NCBI GenBank assembly: GCA_002347085.1
Contig: DDWW01000025.1
Coordinates: forward strand, 1-13,869
Reading direction: 5' to 3'
Length of the DNA: 13,869 nt
Origin: Desulfobulbaceae bacterium UBA2276
Lineage (GTDB): Bacteria > Desulfobacterota > Desulfobulbia > Desulfobulbales > Desulfocapsaceae
In this document: positions 7,719-12,868 of the stretch, piece by piece
How positions within the stretch are numbered: position 1 is the first letter of the stretch
Layout: every line of letters begins with the position of its first letter
The notes under the pieces: model-generated
What the model was told of the DNA's origin: nothing
The model's database searches: none
What the model saw: the letters and a program-made list of their open reading frames with translations, nothing else
Position numbers and translations under genes: made by a program

Positions 7719-7776
7719 AAGACCCAACATCTCTCCACCTTGAACAGTTACGAATTTTTCATATCAAGGGAGGAGC

Positions 7777-8265
7777 CTACTCTGTGGCCCAATTGTTGAT
7801 ATCCATATCGTCACCTTCACCTCCGGCCTGACCATCCCCGCCATACGAGGTAATATCAAAGTCACTGTGGGTACCCGGGCTGAGATAGATGTAATCATTA
7901 CCCCAAGGATCTTTGGGGACTTTTCCCTTGGCAACATAGCCACCCGTGCGCCATTTTGCCGGCAGTCTGCCGGTGGTAGGGGCCTCAACCAGGGCCTGCA
8001 ACCCTTGTTCGGTAGAGGGATAGACACCGTTATCGAGCTTATAAGACTCAATGGCCGTTTCCAGGCTGGTAATCTGCACGGCAGCCATGGTGCGCTTGGC
8101 CTCTTCCGGATGACCCATGATCTTGGGGCCGACATATCCCGCCAGAATACCAATGATGACAAGGACGACTAACAGCTCAATAAGGGTAAAGCCCTGAGCT
8201 GTACGAATTTGGTGACTCAACATCATGAAAGGACTGTTTTTGTTGCGCATGGATGAAAATCTCAT
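7777..8265 (-). CDS. gspG: Type II secretion system major pseudopilin GspG
   Basis: Major pseudopilin that builds the pseudopilus shaft. The type III signal cuts after RTAQG and before FTLIELLVVLVIIGILAGYV, with Glu at mature position 5. The mature domain has the diagnostic GspG run: PKIMGHPEEAKRTMAAVQI, YKLDNGVYPSTEQGLQALVE, GGYVAKGKVPKDPWGNDYIY and the acidic Ca-binding loop SYGGDGQAGGEGDDMDINNW. The start is uncertain: ATGs at 8265, 8250, 8226 and 8223 give leaders of 25, 20, 12 and 11 residues, and none has a strong Shine-Dalgarno. The shortest leaders would be most usual for the family. It is first in the minus-strand operon, so the promoter must lie in 8266-8707. Confidence 0.95.
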   Translation of the reverse strand: MRFSSMRNKNSPFMMLSHQIRTAQGFTLIELLVVLVIIGILAGYVGPKIMGHPEEAKRTMAAVQITSLETAIESYKLDNGVYPSTEQGLQALVEAPTTGRLPAKWRTGGYVAKGKVPKDPWGNDYIYLSPGTHSDFDITSYGGDGQAGGEGDDMDINNWATE

Positions 8266-8296
8266 AAGGATGGATGCATAAGAGAAGGGAAAAATA

Positions 8297-8313
8297 TTTT
8301 ACTATCAGTAAAA
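8297..8313. promoter_or_regulatory. 17-nt palindrome upstream of gspG, possible operator
   Basis: TTTTACT and AGTAAAA pair perfectly around a 3-nt centre. It sits about 32-48 nt upstream of the first gspG ATG, where it could overlap the promoter. No regulator is known for it from the sequence, and an AT-rich palindrome of this size can arise by chance. Confidence 0.3.
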
Positions 8314-8561
8314 CAGAATACACAGTATCCAGACATTTTGGTACCTGAAAAAAATATTTCTTTGATAATTTTTTACACCATTCCAGATACTGTTGGTATA
8401 AAATAAAGGAATGATCTTGTTGAAGTAACGGCGTTATTTACCCCACAGATGTCATTAACAAATTTTCCAGAGACAAAGAGCTGCATGCGGAGCACAAACG
8501 CCTCTCCCTGATATTATCGTTTGCCAATCCGGTAATGACCGTGATAGTGTGTGCGACATAC

Positions 8562-8615
8562 TTAGGAGCCGTTACGAAAACCTAAAGAGTCATGTTCTTT
8601 ATTTACAATGGCTTA
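8562..8615 (+). repeat. Dispersed ~50-nt palindromic repeat, copy 2
   Basis: It starts TTAGGAGCCGTTACGAAA, an 18-base perfect inverted match to 7701-7718, and ends TTTACAATGGCTTA, matching the far end of copy 1 (TTTACAGCGGCTTA) at 12 of 14 bases. The central palindrome of copy 1 is broken here (GAGTCATGTTC). Together the two copies bracket gspG in opposite orientation. Confidence 0.65.
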
Positions 8616-8707
8616 TGTTGTGAAAAATCATCTTTCCTTGAGCAAGATGGCCTTGCCCCCCTGTGTTTTGCTCTCTTTTTCACTGGTATGAAAGGAGCTT
8701 TCCCGTA

Positions 8708-10078
8708 ATGATAGATCGGGTTGTATCAAAAAAAAGGATCTACATCCTTGATGACGAGGTTATCACGGTCCGTCGCTTAGTTCATGCCCTGAGCAAGGAT
8801 GGTTTTGAAGTAGAAGGTTTTGTTACCGCTGCCGAAGCCATTGCCCGCATCAGCAAGCAGCCGCCGGATCTGCTGATTACCGATGTCCGCCTGACAGATG
8901 GTAACGGCCTGGAGGTGTTGCAGCAGGTTATACGTATCGCCCCACAGACCATGGTCATCCTCATGACCGGGTACGCCTCGATTGATCAGGCGGTACAGGC
9001 TATCAAGATCGGGGCCTTTAATTATCTGGCAAAGCCCTTTCGTCTGGAGGAACTCCGCCAGGTCGTCCTTGATGCCTTAAAAACCGCCGGTCATCTCAGG
9101 ATGAGCGCGGAGCAGGCCTCGAATGACCCTGATCGCTACGGGGAAATCATCGGTCGTTCCTCGGTCATGCAGGATATTTTCAAGACCATCAAACAGGTGG
9201 CCCCCCTTAACTGTAACATCCTGATCCAGGGCGAAAGCGGCACCGGCAAGGAGCTGGTTGCAAGGGCTCTGCACGCCACCAGTGATCGGGCCAGCCATCC
9301 TCTCATCCCCTTTAATTGCGGGGCATTCAATGAAGACCTGATTGCCAACGAACTCTTTGGCCACGAAAAGGGTGCCTTTACCGGCGCGGTGAGCACCAAG
9401 CTTGGTCTGCTGGAGGCGGCAAAGGGGGGGACGGTTTTTCTCGACGAGGTGGGGGAAATGCCCATTTCCATGCAGATCAAGCTCCTGCGGGTCATCCAGG
9501 AACGCACCCTGCTGCGGGTAGGCGGGGTCAGTCCCACGCCCATTGACGTGCGGATCATTGCCGCCACCAATCGGGATATCGAAAAAATGGTGGCGGCGGG
9601 CAGCTTTCGCCAGGATCTCTATTACCGGTTGAAGGTGGTCATGATAGAGCTCCCTCCCCTACGCCAGCGCCAGGAAGATATTCCCCTCCTGATCCAGCAT
9701 TTTTTGACCATCATTGCCGCCCAGTTCGGGAAGCCGGTGCCGGTAATCGAAAACTCTTTTCTTGATACACTCATTTCTTATCCCTTTCCCGGCAATATTC
9801 GAGAGCTGCAGAATATTATAGAACGCGCCGTGGCCTTGGCCAGGGAGCCGATGCTGACTGCCAAGGATCTCCCCCCTGATCTCTTCTTTACCGACACCCG
9901 GCCTCAGCCTCCGGAAAAGGCCAGCAACCAGTTAAAGGTCCTCGAACAGGAACATATCTACGAGGTTTATCGCCGTAGCGGTTTTAATCAGACGGCAACA
10001 TCACAGCAACTTGGCATCTCTCGCACTACCCTCTGGCGTCGCCTGAAGGAACTCAACCTGGTTCCCGATAAAAAATAA
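8708..10078 (+). CDS. NtrC-family sigma-54-dependent response regulator
   Basis: Two-component regulator of 456 residues that activates sigma-54 RNA polymerase. The receiver domain is at about 9-125, with acidic pair D15/D16, phospho-acceptor D59 (LLITDVRL), T87 (LMTGYAS) and K109 (LAKPF). The AAA+ domain is at about 145-375, with Walker A GESGTGKE (175-182), the sigma-54 contact loop GAFTGA (222-227), Walker B TVFLDEVGEM (D246/E247), and the sensor region PFPGNIRELQNIIERA. The Fis-type HTH is at about 425-450 (TATSQQLGISRTTLWRRLKE). All key residues are present, so it should be active. ATG 8708 is chosen because AAAGGAG lies 10 nt upstream and the receiver begins nearby; a GTG at 8663 is in frame but adds a non-homologous 15 residues. 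No kinase gene is in the window. Likely enhancer sites and a sigma-54 promoter lie just downstream. Confidence 0.95.
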   Translation: MIDRVVSKKRIYILDDEVITVRRLVHALSKDGFEVEGFVTAAEAIARISKQPPDLLITDVRLTDGNGLEVLQQVIRIAPQTMVILMTGYASIDQAVQAIKIGAFNYLAKPFRLEELRQVVLDALKTAGHLRMSAEQASNDPDRYGEIIGRSSVMQDIFKTIKQVAPLNCNILIQGESGTGKELVARALHATSDRASHPLIPFNCGAFNEDLIANELFGHEKGAFTGAVSTKLGLLEAAKGGTVFLDEVGEMPISMQIKLLRVIQERTLLRVGGVSPTPIDVRIIAATNRDIEKMVAAGSFRQDLYYRLKVVMIELPPLRQRQEDIPLLIQHFLTIIAAQFGKPVPVIENSFLDTLISYPFPGNIRELQNIIERAVALAREPMLTAKDLPPDLFFTDTRPQPPEKASNQLKVLEQEHIYEVYRRSGFNQTATSQQLGISRTTLWRRLKELNLVPDKK

Positions 10079-10132
10079 TTCCAGTGACATGTGGGAATAA
10101 CCCACCCCGCCTTTCCTTCCCCACCCGTGTGT

Positions 10133-10166
10133 GTTTCATCTTGAAACCCTTGTTTCAATATGAAAA
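10133..10166. promoter_or_regulatory. Tandem palindromic sites, predicted enhancer (UAS) for the NtrC-type regulator
   Basis: Two 15-bp palindromes, GTTTCATCTTGAAAC (10133-10147, perfect arms) and GTTTCAATATGAAAA (10152-10166, one mismatch), are spaced 19 bp centre to centre. A looser third site, GTTTCA-ACTG-TGAAC, lies at 10199-10213. Centres are about 166, 147 and 100 bp upstream of the predicted start at 10306, in the usual range for NtrC-family enhancers. Assignment to the adjacent regulator is inference from position. Confidence 0.6.
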
Positions 10167-10265
10167 GTCTTTTAATTCCATATCTTTACCTGAATATTGT
10201 TTCAACTGTGAACACCCGCCTCTTCTAACGCCTTCTTTGCCATTAAACAAACATGAGTAATATCA

Positions 10266-10305
10266 GCTACTTCGTTGCATGGCACGATCCATGCAACGAA
10301 GTAGC
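10266..10305. repeat. Perfect 17-bp inverted repeat around the sigma-54 promoter
   Basis: Arms GCTACTTCGTTGCATGG (10266-10282) and CCATGCAACGAAGTAGC (10289-10305) are perfectly complementary with a 6-nt centre CACGAT. No T-run follows, so it is not an intrinsic terminator. Transcription from the embedded promoter would begin right after the right arm, so the symmetry acts, if at all, as DNA rather than RNA. Confidence 0.85.
10280..10295 (+). promoter_or_regulatory. Sigma-54 (-24/-12) promoter for the usp-tauE operon
   Basis: TGGCACGATCCATGCA matches the sigma-54 consensus TGGCACG-N4-TTGCW with a single mismatch, and GG and GC are exactly 10 nt apart. The start would be near 10306, leaving a leader of about 49 nt before the ATG at 10355. 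An NtrC-family activator gene lies directly upstream, and candidate enhancer sites lie 100-166 bp upstream. Confidence 0.75.
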
Positions 10306-10354
10306 CACAGTGATGATGCCGCATGGCATCGCCAAATGGAATAAGGGAGCAATT

Positions 10355-10936
10355 ATGAAGACAGGAATTGCTCTTCTCCTCTGGGGCTCCCCTGCCGATC
10401 TCTCTGCAACTCTCCATGCCATCGAACTTGCGAAACGAACCACTGGTATCGTGCATGCGGTTTTTATGGAACAGGGAGGGATACGCAAGGGAAAAAATCC
10501 TGGGGAGGGGGCAAAAGAAGATACTCAGTCCCTGACTGAACAGTTCATCGCCCTGGCAAGCTGGCTTGGCGATGTGGCAGGAGTAGCTGTCCACATCCAC
10601 CGGCTGGAGGGCATGGCTGATGAACTGCTGGTCCGGTTTCTCTGCGAATATCAGATTTTCTGTCTTATCCTGGGGGCCTACGACCGGGGATCGCTGAGGC
10701 GTAAAAACGCCTGGATTGCCGGATTACGGCAGCGGCTTGGCGAACAAGGGGATTGCTTTATCCCCCAACTCTGGTCGGTGATTATTCCACCTTGGGATGA
10801 TCTCGTCTTTGCGCGTATCATTGCCGGATTTACACGGGCGGCATGGAGCACCTCTGCTATCGAAATACTGATCAGCAGTCTGCAAAATGGCCTGAAAGGG
10901 AGCAGCACGGAGAAGGATTCAAAGAAAAAAGTGTGA
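10355..10936 (+). CDS. Small Usp-like (universal stress protein type) cytoplasmic protein
   Basis: Protein of 193 residues without signal peptide or membrane segment. The start MKTGIALLLWGSPADLSATLHAIEL and the following HAVFMEQG give a strand-helix-strand pattern like the first half of a Usp/Rossmann-like fold. A second strand pair lies around VAVHIHRLEG and IFCLILGAYDRGS, where Usp proteins carry the conserved LIVxGxxG-like loop. The canonical ATP-binding G-2X-G-9X-G signature is not clear, so nucleotide binding is doubtful. The ATG at 10355 has AAGGGAG 5 nt upstream and lies after the predicted transcription start; the frame is open back to ATG 10253, but that lies before the promoter. It is 12 nt ahead of the permease and so is probably co-translated with it. 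The Usp label is tentative. Confidence 0.75.
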   Translation: MKTGIALLLWGSPADLSATLHAIELAKRTTGIVHAVFMEQGGIRKGKNPGEGAKEDTQSLTEQFIALASWLGDVAGVAVHIHRLEGMADELLVRFLCEYQIFCLILGAYDRGSLRRKNAWIAGLRQRLGEQGDCFIPQLWSVIIPPWDDLVFARIIAGFTRAAWSTSAIEILISSLQNGLKGSSTEKDSKKKV

Positions 10937-10948
10937 AAGGAGGAAAAA

Positions 10949-11887
10949 ATGTACATGTACCTTCCGATAGCCCTCACCAGCGTTAATTATTTGGTGGTGA
11001 TTGGCTTGGGACTGTCAGTCGGACTTTTGTCCGGTCTCTTCGGCGTGGGCGGAGGATTTCTCATGACCCCGCTATTGATGATGGTCGGCATTCCGCCAAC
11101 CATCGCCGCGGCAACCGACGCCAACCAGATCGTCGCCGCCTCGGCTTCGGGCACCTTTGCCCACTGGCGTCTTGGCAACGTCGATGTGAAAATGGGAATC
11201 TATCTGCTTGTCGGCGGTTTCCTGGGCGGCGCAGTCGGGGTCCAGGTCATCAAGCTCCTGCGCGCCACCGGTGGCGCCGACTTTCTGATCAAGATGACCT
11301 ATGTCGTCATGCTCGGTCTGGTCGGCTCTTTCATGTTCGTTGAGAGTATACACGCCATGCGGAAAAAGAAGGTTGCAAGCGCTGCCCCTGCCGCCCAGGC
11401 AAAAACGGCAGCTCCGGAAAAGAAAAGAAACGGCTTTTTCGCCTCCCTGCCCCTGCAGGTCTATTTTGAAAAATCCGGGGTCACCCATTCCGCCCTGGTT
11501 CCCCTGTTCCTCGGCACCTTTGTTGGTGTCCTGGCCGCGATCATGGGTGTTGGCGGCGGATTCCTCATGGTGCCGGTCATGGTGTACATGCTGCGTATGC
11601 CTATGCATGTGGTGGTGGGAACCAGCCTTTTCCAGATTCTCTTTACCTGCGTCGAGGTCACCTTCCTGCAGGCTTATTCAAACCGCACCGTCGATTTTTT
11701 CCTCGCCCTGCTCCTCCTGTTCGGCTCCGTCTTCGGCGCCCAGATCGGCACTGTGCTCGGTAAAAAACTCCATGGCGACCAACTGAAAATCCTGCTGGCG
11801 ATCCTCGTTCTGGCCGTGACCGTGAAAATCGTTCTCGAGCTTGTACTTGAACCCTCACTCCTTCTTGCCTACGCGGGAGGTCATTAA
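10949..11887 (+). CDS. TauE/SafE-family (DUF81) membrane permease
   Basis: Inner-membrane protein of 312 residues with about eight membrane segments in two homologous halves. Each half carries the family signature: SGLFGVGGGFLMTPLLM at about 28-44 and AAIMGVGGGFLMVPVMV at about 196-212. The halves are joined by a charged, Ala/Lys-rich loop at about 137-165 (MRKKKVASAAPAAQAKTAAP), longer than in the smallest family members. TauE/SafE proteins are thought to export anions such as sulfite, sulfoacetate or other organic acids; the substrate here is unknown. The ATG follows a strong AAGGAGG 6 nt upstream; an ATG two codons later is also possible. The gene is followed after 1 nt by the TIGR02186-like gene, a pairing known from other bacteria. 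Confidence 0.9.
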   Translation: MYMYLPIALTSVNYLVVIGLGLSVGLLSGLFGVGGGFLMTPLLMMVGIPPTIAAATDANQIVAASASGTFAHWRLGNVDVKMGIYLLVGGFLGGAVGVQVIKLLRATGGADFLIKMTYVVMLGLVGSFMFVESIHAMRKKKVASAAPAAQAKTAAPEKKRNGFFASLPLQVYFEKSGVTHSALVPLFLGTFVGVLAAIMGVGGGFLMVPVMVYMLRMPMHVVVGTSLFQILFTCVEVTFLQAYSNRTVDFFLALLLLFGSVFGAQIGTVLGKKLHGDQLKILLAILVLAVTVKIVLELVLEPSLLLAYAGGH

Positions 11888-11888
11888 C

Positions 11889-12680
11889 ATGAAACTATCT
11901 CTATCAGTCGTAAAACAATGGACTGTTGCCGCCGCGGCCATTTGCGGACTCTTCGCCGTTACCGCACCGACAGCCCGGGCCATCACCTGCGAGGTAACTC
12001 CTCGCGAGATCCCGATCACCCTCTCGTACCATGGCGCCAAGCTGACCATCACCGGCCAGACTGCCCCTGATGACGATCTGATCCTGAAGATCTCATCTGA
12101 GCCCCACGACACCGCCATGAAATACTATGGCAAGGTCGGAGGCCTGGTGTGGATGAAAAAAGGAGGTCTGGAATTCAAGGGCGTGCCCGGCGTCTATCTG
12201 GTAAACACCACCGCTGATCTCAGCCTCATCCTTTCCGAGACAGAGCGCGACCAATATCAACTCGGCTACGATGCTATGGCTAAGGCCACCAAGATCGAAG
12301 ACAACAAGGGGTTGCCTGCCGAAAGGAAGTGGTTTGACGAGTTTACCCGCTTCAAGGAAAAGGAGATGATCTATAAGATCCAGCAAGGGACGATCACCCG
12401 CCGGCACGGCGAGAAAGGCAACACCTTTGAAATCGTCGTCAACTGGCCCTACCAGGCGCCTCCCGGGATTTATAATATCGACCTTCTTGCCGTCAACAAT
12501 GGCAAAGTCGTTGATAAAACGGCAACGACCTTTGAGGTAAAGCGGGTCGGTGTGATTGCCGCCCTGTCGAAAATGGCTGTTGACCAGGCGGCCCTGTATG
12601 GGATAATGTCTGTTCTCATCGCCCTGGCAGCAGGGACTGCCGTGGGCGCGATCTTCAAAAAAGGCGGTGGCAGCCATTAA
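11889..12680 (+). CDS. TIGR02186/Alph_Pro_TM-like periplasmic, membrane-anchored protein
   Basis: Protein of 263 residues, with a signal peptide at 1-31 (hydrophobic VAAAAICGLFAVTAP, cut after TARA), a periplasmic beta-rich part, and a C-terminal membrane segment at about 236-256 followed by a basic end (FKKGGG). The pattern fits the TIGR02186 / PF09608 family, often encoded beside TauE/SafE permeases: an early Ig-like domain with LTITGQTAPDDDLILKI, then GLVWMKKGGLEFKGVPGVYLV, then the second strand set PPGIYNIDLLAVNNGKVVDK. The ATG at 11889 has GGGAGGT 7 nt upstream and starts 1 nt after the permease stop; an upstream in-frame start inside the permease lacks a signal peptide fit. Function is not established; it may assist or gate the permease. 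Confidence 0.85.
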   Translation: MKLSLSVVKQWTVAAAAICGLFAVTAPTARAITCEVTPREIPITLSYHGAKLTITGQTAPDDDLILKISSEPHDTAMKYYGKVGGLVWMKKGGLEFKGVPGVYLVNTTADLSLILSETERDQYQLGYDAMAKATKIEDNKGLPAERKWFDEFTRFKEKEMIYKIQQGTITRRHGEKGNTFEIVVNWPYQAPPGIYNIDLLAVNNGKVVDKTATTFEVKRVGVIAALSKMAVDQAALYGIMSVLIALAAGTAVGAIFKKGGGSH

Positions 12681-12698
12681 TAACAGGCTCTTCGTCAT

Positions 12699-12726
12699 TG
12701 GCGGCGCAACTCACCTTGCGCCGCCA
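12699..12726 (+). terminator. GC-rich hairpin after the TIGR02186-like gene (no T-run)
   Basis: An 11-bp perfect stem (TGGCGGCGCAA / TTGCGCCGCCA) with a 6-nt loop lies 18 nt after the stop. No T-run follows, so it is more likely an mRNA-stabilising 3' end or a pause site than an intrinsic terminator by itself. Confidence 0.55.
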
Positions 12727-12747
12727 GCCAAGCCTTGCCGTCAGCAA

Positions 12748-12800
12748 AAACGCACAAGGGAGCATCTTGATGCCCTTGGGCGTTTCCTTTTCTCTTTTGG
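12748..12800 (+). terminator. Candidate intrinsic terminator before the PEP-synthase-like gene
   Basis: Arms starting AAACGC (12748-12753) and ending GCGTTT (12780-12785) pair, with an inner stem of CAAGGG/CCCTTG or GCATC/GATGC types and small internal loops. A pyrimidine-rich tract with T-runs (CCTTTTCTCTTTT) follows. If it works fully, the next gene needs its own promoter; if only partly, the four genes form one operon. Confidence 0.5.
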
Positions 12801-12868
12801 CCTATCCTTCTGCACCGTTAGTGACAACCCCGTCGCTGCGGGAGAAGAAACTGTTGCAAGGACATGAG

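Larger units (their letters stand above)
7542..7776. other. gspG-gspH intergenic region with repeats and hairpins
   Basis: This 235-nt gap interrupts an otherwise tightly packed operon. It holds, from gspG toward gspH on the coding strand, a 22-bp palindrome with T-run, the rest of a ~50-nt dispersed repeat, and a second hairpin built from a degenerate variant (AAGGAGTT ... AACTCCTT). No open frame of any credible length is present. The gap most likely tunes expression of the major pseudopilin relative to the downstream genes, but that is inference. Confidence 0.7.
8266..8707. other. Divergent intergenic region between gspG and the response regulator
   Basis: This 442-nt stretch has no credible gene on either strand. 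It is AT-rich at 8290-8420 and must contain the gspG promoter and probably that of the regulator. It holds the palindrome TTTTACT-ATC-AGTAAAA (8297-8313) and an inverted pair ACAGTATC (8322-8329) / GATACTGT (8386-8393). It also holds the plus-strand repeat copy at 8562-8615. A possible plus-strand sigma-70-like pair (TTTACA and TATAAA near 8373-8402) has poor 19-nt spacing. No sigma-54 -24/-12 match was found on either strand. Confidence 0.6.

Noticed and set aside
7542..7776. CRISPR array or IS element in the gspG-gspH gap
   Set aside because: Repeats are few, unequal and not regularly spaced, and no transposase or Cas frame is present.
10091..10105. GTGGG-AATAA-CCCAC as a terminator for the response regulator
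   Set aside because: The stem is only 5 bp and no T-run follows, so termination is not supported.
10253..10354. Upstream in-frame ATG for the Usp-like gene
   Set aside because: It lies before the predicted sigma-54 start (about 10306), would code through the inverted repeat, and has no Shine-Dalgarno; ATG 10355 has AAGGGAG.
12798..12814. TGG...TGCA as a sigma-54 promoter for the PEP-synthase-like gene
   Set aside because: GG and GC are 11 nt apart instead of 10, and the -24 box is poor beyond TGGC.
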